59,006 bases of DNA from Pseudonocardiales bacterium (GTDB lineage Bacteria; Actinomycetota; Actinomycetes; Mycobacteriales; Pseudonocardiaceae). Below, in pieces: positions 17,883 through 26,195 of this stretch (positions are counted from its first letter, which is position 1; every line of letters starts with the position of its first letter). The notes under the pieces were generated by a model, which was not told where the DNA came from, did no database searches, and worked only from the letters and a program-made list of their open reading frames with translations. Where the stretch lies: positions 1 to 59,006 of the forward strand of contig JAFAWY010000074.1 in assembly GCA_019241525.1 (NCBI GenBank), given 5' to 3'. A program made the translations under genes and the position numbers.

Positions 17883-18165
17883 CCCACGGGAGAGGGCCCG
17901 GCCAGTGTGCCGATGACGAGCTCGAACGGAGGTGCATTTTCCTCATCGAGACGGTATGAGCTGCCGTTATCCTTCCGCGCGGTGACCCGTGTCACCTTCG
18001 GGTTGACCCGGTCTGTGATGGAGCAGCAGCACGGATTGCTGACCGGACTGGTGGCAGCGGTGAAGACCGGCCGTCGCGGCGGACCAGTGATCGTCTCCAG
18101 GAGGGATTCGGAGCCAGCTGCCGGTCGCGGCGTGAGCTTGCTCTTCGATGCAAGCCAACGACGGG
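17870..18165 (-). pseudogene. Unidentified minus-strand reading frame, probably a gene remnant
   Basis: The frame is open for about 99 codons from an upstream stop to TAA 17870-17872 and contains no ATG. Its last part, VTRVTARKDNGSSYRLDEEN and then APPFELVIGTLAGP, has the look of real protein. The family is unknown. It is probably the C-terminal end of a degraded protein, continuous with the other remnants in this segment. The sequence 18166-18286 holds nothing I can identify. Confidence 0.4.
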
Positions 18166-18286
18166 TGCCTGCAGTTCATTACCACGTTCGACGGCCCATG
18201 AGAGGGACCGCCTGGATGCGGGCAGGCATGACCCGTAGAGCTGCCGACCTTGACCTCAACCGTGCTTCAGCTTCTATGGTCGGGTT

Positions 18287-18934
18287 ATGGCCTTCACACC
18301 GGAACAGCTGACCCCTTCGCTGTCGGTATTCGACGAGGCATACACATCGCACACGGCGCCCTGGGTGATCGGCCAGCCACAGCCGGCCATCGTCACCCTG
18401 GAACGTCAGGGCTGGATACGAGGCAAGGTGCTCGACGCCGGATGCGGTACCGGCGAGCACACGATTTACCTCGCGGCGCGGGGCTATGACGTGTGCGGCC
18501 TTGACCTTTCGTCCCGGGCCATCGAACAAGCCCGTGCCAACGCGGCTGCGCACGATGTCCTGGCGCATTTTGAGGTTGCCGATGCGCGCGCGCTGCGCGA
18601 TGACCCGACTTACGGCACTGTCATCGACAGCGCGTTATTCCACATCTTTGACGCCGGCGACCGTGCCCAGTACGTGGCTAGCCTGCACCGCGCCTGCCGA
18701 CCTGGTGCTTTGGTGCACCTTCTCGCGCTGGCGAATACCGGCCCCCGTTTCGGACCGCAAGTCAGCGACACTGCGATCCGCGATGCCTTCGGCCAAGGAT
18801 GGCTCATGGAGGACTTGCGCACAGCGCAGTATCGAGGCGTCATCGTTCGGGACGAGCATGCCCTGGCACTCGACCGTCGCATCGGCGAGCTGGTTGACCT
18901 GCCCGCTTGGCTGGCCCGGGTCCGTCGACTCTGA
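18287..18934 (+). CDS. Class I SAM-dependent methyltransferase, 215 aa
   Basis: The Rossmann-type SAM site is complete: motif I KVLDAGCGTGEHTIYLA, the acidic end of strand 2 (VCGLDLSSRAIEQARANA), the motif around VADARAL, and DSALFHIF after strand 4. The family resembles small-molecule or thiol methyltransferases. The start is the ATG at 18287, with no strong Shine-Dalgarno, so it may be leaderless. It precedes the VOC gene by 66 bases and the two may form an operon. The substrate is unknown. Confidence 0.85.
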   Translation: MAFTPEQLTPSLSVFDEAYTSHTAPWVIGQPQPAIVTLERQGWIRGKVLDAGCGTGEHTIYLAARGYDVCGLDLSSRAIEQARANAAAHDVLAHFEVADARALRDDPTYGTVIDSALFHIFDAGDRAQYVASLHRACRPGALVHLLALANTGPRFGPQVSDTAIRDAFGQGWLMEDLRTAQYRGVIVRDEHALALDRRIGELVDLPAWLARVRRL

Positions 18935-19000
18935 CGCCCGCCAGGCGGAACCGCGGTCATCTGAAAGCGCCGGGATGCCAGCTGGAGACAGGAGAACGTC

Positions 19001-19411
19001 ATGTTGCTCGACGGGATCAATCACATTGCGTGGATCTCCAAGGACGTTGACCGCTTGGGCCGGTTCTACGCCGAGGTCTTCGACGCTGACGTCGGGCCGA
19101 CGCGCCCGCACGGGCAAGACGGGAAGGAGACGATGACCGTCATCCGCGTCGGCCCACACACCGAGCTGAATATCTTCGTCATCGACGGCAACACCGAAGC
19201 CGAGCGCCAAACCCCGATGTGGGGACGGGGCCGCATCGATCACTTCGGCTTGCAGGCTGCCTCGCCCGAGGCGTTCGCCACGATCCGGCAACGGCTGATC
19301 GACAAGGGCGCCAGCGACGGCACCGTCAACGACTTCGGCGCAGTCCACAGCATCTTTTTCCGCGACCCCGACGGACTCGAGGGGGAAGTATTGATCGCCC
19401 AGACATCCTGA
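19001..19411 (+). CDS. VOC (glyoxalase/bleomycin-resistance fold) protein, 136 aa
   Basis: An AGGAG site lies seven bases before the ATG. The protein has the paired beta-alpha-beta-beta-beta modules of the VOC superfamily: INHIAWISKDVDRLGRFYAE at the N-terminus, GRGRIDHFGLQAASPEAFA in the middle and VHSIFFRDPDGLEGEVLIA at the end, with metal-ligand-type His, His and Glu positions. The reaction is unknown. The 3' part of this gene, from 19211, is duplicated at 40084-40281, on the far side of the CoM island. Confidence 0.85.
   Translation: MLLDGINHIAWISKDVDRLGRFYAEVFDADVGPTRPHGQDGKETMTVIRVGPHTELNIFVIDGNTEAERQTPMWGRGRIDHFGLQAASPEAFATIRQRLIDKGASDGTVNDFGAVHSIFFRDPDGLEGEVLIAQTS
19211..19411 (+). 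repeat. Direct repeat flanking the CoM island, left copy (inside the VOC gene)
   Basis: From ACCCCGATGTGG to the VOC stop codon this segment is almost identical to 40084-40281. Both copies are on the plus strand and both end at the VOC TGA. After the stop the two flanks are unrelated, so the shared block ends there. Confidence 0.85.
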
Positions 19412-19508
19412 GTCCGAGGGACCTATGACGCCTCGGTGACTTTGATGCGGCGGGGCCTGGCGGTTTCCCGCTTCGGAACCCGTACGGTCAGTATCGCACC
19501 GCGGACAA

Positions 19509-19566
19509 CTTACCGTTGTCCGAGCATGCACGATCAGCTTACCGTTGTCCGAGCATGCACGATCAG
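19509..19566. repeat. Tandem duplication of a 29-base unit
   Basis: Two perfect copies (19509-19537 and 19538-19566), each beginning CTTACCGTTG and ending CACGATCAG, lie head to tail. The second copy covers the stop codon of the PucR-type gene. The position is just inside the left boundary of the CoM island. Each unit contains GCATGC. The cause is unknown. Confidence 0.85.
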
Positions 19567-21302
19567 CTGCGCAAGCCCATCAATGTCTGCCAGGCGCGGG
19601 TGGCGAGCTGCAGGTTGAAACGGATCTCCGGGCAGGACAGATCATGGCCGGAGATTTCGCGGATGCGCTGCAGTCGATACTTGAGCGTATTGCGGTGCAC
19701 TGACAATGACTGTGCGGCAGCGTCGTAGCTTCCACCACACTTGAGATATTCGGTCAGTGTCTCGACCAGCTCGGCATTCCTGCGAGAATCGTAGTCGAGT
19801 AATGCGCCCAGCCACGACCGGACGAACCGCTCCACTCCCGCCGTGTCCGGGACCTCAGACAATAGCCGGTACACACCGAGGGTATCGAATTGGACGACCT
19901 GCGTGACGCCCTTCGCGATGGCGTGCATTTTGAGAGCAAACTGAGCCTCCCGGTACGAGCGAGGAAACTCGCCCGGACGCTCGCACACTCCACCAACCCC
20001 GATTCGGCATGCGCCGCCACCGAGTTCCGCCAGGACGGCGCAGCGCAGCCGGTCAAACGGTGCCCCCGCCGGAGAAAGCACGACGATGGCACGCCCCCGG
20101 GCAACCAGCAGGACGCCGGCTCCGACATCGCGGGCTGCCCGGCGTACTGCGTGAAAGAAGGCGTCCTCATCCCGCCGCCTGCCACGGCCTTCCACGACCA
20201 GCACCTGGTGGGGCCGTTCGAGGTCGTAGTCCAGCATCTGGGCAAGCGCGAGAGCACCCTCGTCGTCGCCGCCGCCCAGGAGGTGGTCAACGAGCTCACG
20301 GCGAACGCGCAGTTCGGTGTCGGCCAGGCTGCGTAACCGAGCCAGCTCCATGGCTAGCACCGTGGCACCGTGCTCAAGTGCAACGAGTTCCTGCTCACCG
20401 GCGGTACCGCCCGGGTCGACGAGGACGAGCACGCCCAGTACGTCTTCCCGCGGCCGGGCGATGGCGAGCAACCTGCCGGCCTCGCGGATCGGGCGGCCCT
20501 CGCGCAGCGCCCGGCGAAGCATCTGCTCGCGACGGGCCTGCGGGTCCTTGGGATACGGCTCTGGCCGGTTGGGGCCAGCCCAGGCCCGGAGGTTGCCGTA
20601 CCGGTCCTCGACGGCGACCGGCAAGCCGGTCAGCTTGTGCACTGCCCGGGCGATGCCCTCCTGACCCTCGCCGCTGACCGCGACCCGGGTCAACTGGTCA
20701 TGGATGGCGGTGGAGCGCTCCAACGCTCGGATCGTTTGCGCCAGCGCGGTGTTTGCCGCGGCAAGCTGCTCAGCCGTGGCCCGCTCCTTGGCATGGAGCC
20801 AGGCATTGGCCAACGCGACGCCGGTCTGCTGGGCAAGGACCCGGAGCAGAAATTGCTCAGATCCCGACGGCTCTCCCGGTGCCCCGACTACCAGGTGGCC
20901 GAGGGGACCTTCGAGACCGAGCAACGGGAAGGCCCATGCCCACGGCTGGTCCTGGATGGCCAGCAGGCCACCGCCTCCACCCAATTGGCGGAGCTGGGCC
21001 TCGATTGCGGCGCGGACGTCTGGGTCGGCGCAGGGCGGTAAAGCCGCGTGCCAGCCACTGTTGGCCAGGCGAACACCGGCCACATGACAGCGTCCCAACG
21101 ACGGTACCGCTCTGGTCGCCATGTCGAGAATCTGCCGCTCGTCTGCGCTTTCGGTCATCACCATGGAGAGCACCAGCAGTCCCCGCAAGTTGGAAAGCTG
21201 GTCGCGCAGCAGAGGATCGACCTTCGTAGCCGCGTCAGCAACAGGGACGTCGGTTGCGAGGCGGTTCCCCTCGATATCGACTGACCACGCTGCGGAACTC
21301 AT
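19563..21302 (-). CDS. PucR/CdaR-type transcriptional regulator with GAF-like sensor, 579 aa
   Basis: The C-terminal 55 residues hold the PucR helix-turn-helix (GGSYDAAAQSLSVHRNTLKY, RLQRIREISG). Before it is the GGDEF-like CdaR linker region, and residues about 30-190 look like a GAF sensor (LGRCHVAGVRLANSGWH). These regulators activate catabolic genes in response to a small molecule. ATG 21302 was taken; TTG 21308 is the alternative. It lies ten bases before the MEDS gene's stop on the same strand and is the closest regulator to the CoM island, so control of that island is a reasonable inference. Confidence 0.85.
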   Translation of the reverse strand: MSSAAWSVDIEGNRLATDVPVADAATKVDPLLRDQLSNLRGLLVLSMVMTESADERQILDMATRAVPSLGRCHVAGVRLANSGWHAALPPCADPDVRAAIEAQLRQLGGGGGLLAIQDQPWAWAFPLLGLEGPLGHLVVGAPGEPSGSEQFLLRVLAQQTGVALANAWLHAKERATAEQLAAANTALAQTIRALERSTAIHDQLTRVAVSGEGQEGIARAVHKLTGLPVAVEDRYGNLRAWAGPNRPEPYPKDPQARREQMLRRALREGRPIREAGRLLAIARPREDVLGVLVLVDPGGTAGEQELVALEHGATVLAMELARLRSLADTELRVRRELVDHLLGGGDDEGALALAQMLDYDLERPHQVLVVEGRGRRRDEDAFFHAVRRAARDVGAGVLLVARGRAIVVLSPAGAPFDRLRCAVLAELGGGACRIGVGGVCERPGEFPRSYREAQFALKMHAIAKGVTQVVQFDTLGVYRLLSEVPDTAGVERFVRSWLGALLDYDSRRNAELVETLTEYLKCGGSYDAAAQSLSVHRNTLKYRLQRIREISGHDLSCPEIRFNLQLATRAWQTLMGLRS

Positions 21303-21312
21303 CGGCAATAGT

Positions 21313-21957
21313 TCACCCCGCGCCGCGATGGGTGTTTACCGGAACTGACCGCGAGCGGACCGCAAGGAACTCATCAGGCTCAAGGTAGTTGGGGTTATCC
21401 ACCACCATTCCGCCAAGCAGTATCCGCGGGTGAGTCTTCACGACGTCGATAATGATCTCACCACCGAACCGCTCTAAATCGTATAGGCAGAGAATTACCT
21501 GGGGATAGCGGGGTAGAAAACGGTTGAGCTCGGATTCGTAGCCCACGAGCTCCTCCACTCCGGGGACCTGTCGCAACGCCCAGGTCATCTCGCCTACCGA
21601 GCGAGCGAAGCGGAACCTGCCGGTCACTGCTGGACCGACGAAATTTTCCCAGAATTCGAGCATCTCCTCCGTGCAGAACCGTCCCGAACGCAGATAGGCC
21701 TCAGTGGACGCCCGTAATTCCAGCTGCGTGTCACTGATCCACTCATCGACCTCGGTCTCGCTGCCCAGCGCTGCCAGCACCTCCCGTGGATCGACCGCAT
21801 CCACCACGCAGATGCACTTGTCCCCGGTGAGCAGCCCGGTCCGCAAGTACGGAATAAGAATTTCGTCACGCTCGCCAGCACCCCGGTAAAACGCGCAGAC
21901 GTGATCTCCCGCGGTCAGTCGCAAGCCGGGAATGCCGAGTTCCAGTGTGTGAGTCAC
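21313..21957 (-). CDS. MEDS-domain (DcmR-type) sensory protein, 214 aa
   Basis: The domain is recognisable from AGDHVCAFYRGAGERDEILI, YLRTGLLTGDKCICVVD and RFRFARSVGEMTWALRQVPG. MEDS stands for methanogen/methylotroph DcmR sensory domain; in DcmR it senses chlorinated C1 substrates. An AGGAGG site seven bases before GTG 21957 decides the start over the longer frame to 22011. No HTH or kinase domain is fused. It directly precedes the PucR-type gene, so the two probably form a sensing pair at the edge of the island. Confidence 0.82.
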   Translation of the reverse strand: MTHTLELGIPGLRLTAGDHVCAFYRGAGERDEILIPYLRTGLLTGDKCICVVDAVDPREVLAALGSETEVDEWISDTQLELRASTEAYLRSGRFCTEEMLEFWENFVGPAVTGRFRFARSVGEMTWALRQVPGVEELVGYESELNRFLPRYPQVILCLYDLERFGGEIIIDVVKTHPRILLGGMVVDNPNYLEPDEFLAVRSRSVPVNTHRGAG

Positions 21958-22082
21958 GCTGTACTCCTCCTCGCGCAGCGCCGCGCGGGCCATCCCTGGT
22001 GACTTCATCACGTTACGCGTCGGTTACCTACCAGGGCTAGCGGCGACCACCGGATTGTGTCTTGATCCATGCAGGGCTCCGG

Positions 22083-23504
22083 CTACTTGCCGTAGCGGGC
22101 CCAATGTGCGGCGAATAGTTCCTCCTCTTCAGCCGGCCGGGGCGGCACCGGGCGAGATACCCAGGTGATATTGACGAAATGGCGAGCGTTGACGTTCTCG
22201 GTGGTGATGTTGCCGCCCCAGGTGCCACAGCTGAGGCTCAGCGTGAACGGTAGTCCGTTGCGGGGGCTGCCGGCTCCCTCGTTGAGGTTCTGGTTAACCA
22301 GCACCCTGGCGGTTCGGGTACCCATCGCCATCGCATCGACGTGTTCGTCGCTGCTCGTGTGGATGCCGCAGGTGTGCCCGGCACCCTGGTATTCGGTGAT
22401 CCTGTTGACCAGCTCAACGGCTCGCCTGATTCCGCCCGAGTAGCGATACAGAGCCAGCACGACCGACAGCTTTTCACCAGAGAACGGGTGCTGCGGCCCA
22501 ACCCCGTCCTCACTGACAATCAGGAAAGTTCGATCCGCGGCGATGGTGAACCCGGCCAGCTCAGCAATCCGAGTAGCCGGCTTGGCGATCACCTCAAGCG
22601 CCGGAATGCCGGCACCGTTGGGCCACATCAGCTGTTGCAGTGCGCAGCGTTGCGCGTCGGAGCAGAGATGGCCACCGGACGCTACCAACCGGTCGACCAA
22701 TGCATCGTAGATGGTCGTCTCGGCCAACACGGCGTTGTCCGCCAGGCAGCTGGTGGCGTAATCAAAGGTCTTCGCCGTGGCGATCGCGCTCGCCGCGTCG
22801 TCGAGATCGGCAGTCTCGTCGACCACGTGTACGGCGTTGCCGACGCCGACCCCGTAGGCGGGCGTACCTGAGCTGTAGGCGGCATGCACCATTGCGTGGC
22901 CACCAGTAGCGACGATCAAGTCTGCCTGGCGCATCAGCTCCTGGGTCGCCGACAGCGACGGTGCTGAGATCACCTGCACCAAGTCGGCGGGTGCGCCAAC
23001 TTGTTCGCAGGCCTCGCGCATGTAGCCGACGACGGCCGCGGTGGTGCGTTTGGTGCGCGGATGCGGGGCCACGATGATCGCGTTACGTCCCTTGAGGGCA
23101 AACAGGGCCTTCACCGGCGGGGTGGCATCCGGTCCGGTCGTCGGAATCAGTGCTGCGACCACCCCTACCGGCTTCGCGATCAACACCAAGCCGCGCTCGG
23201 GATCTTCGGAGACCACTCCCGCAGTGCGCAGCGAGCGCATATCCCTGAGTACGCCAAGCACCCGTTTGTTGATCTTGATTACTTTATCGGCGTAGTTGCC
23301 GAACCCGCCCTCCTCGACGGCAAGCTGCGCCAGCGCCTCTGCGCGGTCCTTACGGGCCACTGCCCACGCCACGGCGGTCACCAGCTCGTCGACCTGTTCC
23401 TGGCTGTAGTCGGCGATCGCGCCTTGCGCTATTCGCGCCCGCGTGACCATTGACGGCACGTCATCGCTCATGGCGTCAACAGTCTCGCGTAGTGACATCC
23501 TCAT
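22083..23504 (-). CDS. Acylating (CoA-dependent) aldehyde dehydrogenase, sulfoacetaldehyde-dehydrogenase-like
   Basis: The enzyme oxidises an aldehyde with NAD(P)+ and CoA to an acyl-CoA. Its 473 residues follow the acylating subfamily: AKPVGVVAALIPTTGPDATP, GGHAMVHAAYSSGTPAYGVG, and FDYATSCLADNAV with the nucleophile Cys253 where non-acylating enzymes have a different context. The closest pattern I know is sulfoacetaldehyde dehydrogenase (SauS type). In this setting its aldehyde may carry a sulfonate, for example an oxoethyl-CoM, or be a simple short aldehyde. It is divergent from the 2-KPCC gene. ATG 23471 is a possible shorter start. Confidence 0.82.
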   Translation of the reverse strand: MRMSLRETVDAMSDDVPSMVTRARIAQGAIADYSQEQVDELVTAVAWAVARKDRAEALAQLAVEEGGFGNYADKVIKINKRVLGVLRDMRSLRTAGVVSEDPERGLVLIAKPVGVVAALIPTTGPDATPPVKALFALKGRNAIIVAPHPRTKRTTAAVVGYMREACEQVGAPADLVQVISAPSLSATQELMRQADLIVATGGHAMVHAAYSSGTPAYGVGVGNAVHVVDETADLDDAASAIATAKTFDYATSCLADNAVLAETTIYDALVDRLVASGGHLCSDAQRCALQQLMWPNGAGIPALEVIAKPATRIAELAGFTIAADRTFLIVSEDGVGPQHPFSGEKLSVVLALYRYSGGIRRAVELVNRITEYQGAGHTCGIHTSSDEHVDAMAMGTRTARVLVNQNLNEGAGSPRNGLPFTLSLSCGTWGGNITTENVNARHFVNITWVSRPVPPRPAEEEELFAAHWARYGK

Positions 23505-23622
23505 GATTCGGCACCACAGGACAAACCTAGGAATAGCCCTTGTCCATCAAGGACATCACCGGCCATCTCGGCAGCGCATAAAGTCGGTTCGGGTTGACCG
23601 GCACGACAAGGACGGTGGGTCT
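23505..23622. promoter_or_regulatory. Divergent intergenic region between aldehyde dehydrogenase and 2-KPCC genes
   Basis: About 118 bases separate the two divergent starts and must hold both promoters. No clear palindrome or -35/-10 pair could be assigned. A frame continuous with the 2-KPCC gene is open through it but does not match the family. Confidence 0.4.
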
Positions 23623-25191
23623 GTGGATATCTGGCGCAAGCAGTTCAACCTCGCTGAATGGAACAACCTCATTGAGGCGAGCCTGGCTGATGCCGATTCC
23701 GAGCCGTTGTTCAACCTGGCCGGCGAGGAGGCCATCTACGACGCCGTGTTCGTGGGCGGTGGTGCGGGAGGCCGGTTCGGCGCGGCGTATCTGAAAGCCA
23801 TGGGCGGTCGTCCTTTGATCATCGATGCCTGGCCATTCCTGGGCGGATCGTGCCCACACCAGGCGTGCGTGCCGCACCACCTATTCTCGGATGCTGCCGC
23901 TGAGCTTGATCTCATGCGGTGGTTTTCCGATGAGCTGTTCTTCCCCAAGTTCGATGCTTCCCGCGCGAGCATCCTGCAGATGGTGAAGCTGTTCGTCGCC
24001 GGACGCAGCACTGCGCATGCGTTCATGAACTGGCAGACCAAGGAGCAATTAGAGGTCGAGTACGTCCTGAACGCACGTGCGACCATCGTCGATCGGCACA
24101 CCGTGCGCGCAGGTGGGCGAACGTTCCATGGACGCAATCTCGTGCTCGGCATGGGTGCCCGACCGGTATATCCGGATATTCCCGGTCTCCAGCTGCGCGG
24201 TATCTACGACTTTGTCAGCTTGGTCGAGGAGTTGGACTACGAGCCGACGCGCTGCGTCATCATCGGCGGCAGCAAGGTCGCCATGGAGTACGGGGCGTTT
24301 TTCCACGCAACCGGATGCGACACCACGATCGTGACGCGTTCGCCCCTGATGCGGGCGCGCAGCCTGCACCATGTCGACGAGGATCTGCGGCGCTACGTGG
24401 TAGAAGGCATGCGCAAGCGTGGCATGGTGATTTACGAAGGCGCGGTTCCCCTCTCGGTGAACGGCAAAGATTCAGCAGGCAGCGTCACAGTAAGGTTGGC
24501 CAACGGTGACGTGGTGGACCTGGAGACCGACTTCGTCTTTATCGCCACCGGGGAACGTCCGAACTCCGCGGAAGCGCAAGAGGTTCTCGGTGTCGCGGTT
24601 GGTCCCACCGGGCGGGTGATCGTCGATAAGACAATGCAAACGACCGTTCCGAACGTGTACGCGATCGGGGACATGATCGATGGACCCATGGAGATGTTCA
24701 AAGCGCGCAAATGTGGCGTGACGGCTGCCCGCAACATCATGGGAGATCACATCGAGTTTGACTTCACCGAGTACCCGGATTTCCTGCACACCACTTACGA
24801 GGTTACCTGGGTGGGTTTGACTGAGGCGGAGGCTCGAGCGGAATACGAGGAAGTCGTCATCATCCAGATGCCACCCTATGTCGAAGGGCTGGACACTGAA
24901 AATCTGCCGCTGCCGTGTTCGGACCGGTCAATGCTTTACGCCTTCAGCAAGCCTGAGCTGAGCGGTTTCCAGAAACTGGTGGTGGATGGGACCTCCCGCA
25001 GGGTTCTTGGTGCGCACCACGTCGGTTACGGCGCCAAGGACGCCTTCCAGTACCTGGACTACCTGATCCACCGGCCAGAGGGGCTGACGATTGATGAGCT
25101 TGGCTGGATGAACGAGCTGTTCCTCAATCCCGAGCATTTTATCCAGCTATCCCGTCTGCGGGCCGGGCGCCGTAAGCTCGTCGACCTGTAG
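23623..25191 (+). CDS. xecC: 2-oxopropyl-CoM reductase (carboxylating), 2-KPCC
   Basis: 2-KPCC cleaves 2-ketopropyl-CoM with NADPH and adds CO2 to the enolate, giving acetoacetate and free CoM. The 522-aa flavoprotein matches the Xanthobacter enzyme (523 aa) over its whole length. The redox pair is GGSCPHQACVPHH (Cys77, Cys82). The hallmark substitution of the usual His-Glu dyad is kept: Phe500 and His505 in LFLNPEHF. The sulfonate-binding arginines also seem kept (Arg51 in GGRFG, Arg362 in FKARK). GTG 23623 (VDIWRKQFNLAEW) fits the family start; the frame is open 60 codons upstream. It converges on the F420-type gene. Confidence 0.93.
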   Translation: MDIWRKQFNLAEWNNLIEASLADADSEPLFNLAGEEAIYDAVFVGGGAGGRFGAAYLKAMGGRPLIIDAWPFLGGSCPHQACVPHHLFSDAAAELDLMRWFSDELFFPKFDASRASILQMVKLFVAGRSTAHAFMNWQTKEQLEVEYVLNARATIVDRHTVRAGGRTFHGRNLVLGMGARPVYPDIPGLQLRGIYDFVSLVEELDYEPTRCVIIGGSKVAMEYGAFFHATGCDTTIVTRSPLMRARSLHHVDEDLRRYVVEGMRKRGMVIYEGAVPLSVNGKDSAGSVTVRLANGDVVDLETDFVFIATGERPNSAEAQEVLGVAVGPTGRVIVDKTMQTTVPNVYAIGDMIDGPMEMFKARKCGVTAARNIMGDHIEFDFTEYPDFLHTTYEVTWVGLTEAEARAEYEEVVIIQMPPYVEGLDTENLPLPCSDRSMLYAFSKPELSGFQKLVVDGTSRRVLGAHHVGYGAKDAFQYLDYLIHRPEGLTIDELGWMNELFLNPEHFIQLSRLRAGRRKLVDL

Positions 25192-25231
25192 CTGCTGGGC
25201 TGTCCCTTATATTTGCGATATTTGCGCGCCC

Positions 25232-26155
25232 TCATATTTGCGGACTCAGGCTGGCCAGCAGAGCTCGGGTTCGCCGTAGGCTCGACTCTGGATCGCCTAC
25301 CGGGAACATAACCGCCCACAGCTCTGTGACGCCGATGCCGGCGTAGCGCCGGAGCTGCTGTTCCACATGGGACTCCGGCCCAGCCACGACCAGGGCGCCG
25401 ACTGATGTCACACCCTCACGCTCGAACAGCCTGCGGTAGTTGTCCAACCCCTGGTAGCGAGCGAAGACCTGCTCGGCCGCGGTGCGCGCCAGATCGACGT
25501 CGTCGCAGACCGCCACGGGCAGGGCCGCAACGATCCGGGGCTGCCTGCCAGCTGCCGCCGCCTGGACCCCAGGCACGATGCCGTCTGCCAGGCTGCGTAG
25601 GCCAGCCAGCCAGGTCACGACGCCATCGGCAAATTCCCCGGCTACCCGCACCATTCTCGGCGACAGTGCGCCGACCAGAATCGAGACCGGAGCCGTGCCC
25701 GGCACCGTGAATCCTCCGTCTACCTGGTAGAAGGAGCCCCGGTAGGTCACGCGGCCTTCGCGGAGCAGCGGTCCGAGCACGGAGAGGTACTCCCGCATGT
25801 GCTGGGCCGGGCTGGTGTAGGGAATCCCATGCAGGTCTTCGATCACAGGGCGGTGGGACACGCCGACCCCGAGGGTCAGCCGGCCGCCGCAGATTGCCTG
25901 CGTCGTGGCCGCCTGCTGAGCCAGGGACAGGGGATGGCGCGGATAGGTGGGTACGACGCCCACCCCGAGCTCTATCCGGCTCGTTTGACTGCCCGCTACG
26001 GCCAGGACGCTCAGCGCATCGACGCCGCGTGAGAAGTGAGCGGACCAGGCCGAGGGGAAACCGTCTGCTTCGGCGTGGCGAGCCTCGTGGACGATCTCCC
26101 GTGGTGATGTCGGCGCGCCAACGGGCTCGCCACCGATGCCTATCGCGATGCGCAT
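25232..26155 (-). CDS. LLM-class (probably F420-dependent) oxidoreductase, 307 aa
   Basis: The luciferase-like TIM barrel is indicated by MRIAIGIGGEPVGAPTSPRE, SRIELGVGVVPTYPRHPLSL, AQQAATTQAICGGRLTLGVG and a C-terminal GVTELWAVMFPVG. These match actinobacterial F420-dependent family members rather than FMN monooxygenases. The start at ATG 26155 has a GGAGGTGG site. It follows the second lyase gene by 40 bases on the same strand, so it is probably the last gene of the CoM biosynthesis operon. Its role there is unknown; a reductive step is possible. Confidence 0.8.
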   Translation of the reverse strand: MRIAIGIGGEPVGAPTSPREIVHEARHAEADGFPSAWSAHFSRGVDALSVLAVAGSQTSRIELGVGVVPTYPRHPLSLAQQAATTQAICGGRLTLGVGVSHRPVIEDLHGIPYTSPAQHMREYLSVLGPLLREGRVTYRGSFYQVDGGFTVPGTAPVSILVGALSPRMVRVAGEFADGVVTWLAGLRSLADGIVPGVQAAAAGRQPRIVAALPVAVCDDVDLARTAAEQVFARYQGLDNYRRLFEREGVTSVGALVVAGPESHVEQQLRRYAGIGVTELWAVMFPVGDPESSLRRTRALLASLSPQI

Positions 26156-26195
26156 CTTTAGTCCACCTCCGGCCGTGAGCGCCAACAGCTGTTGT

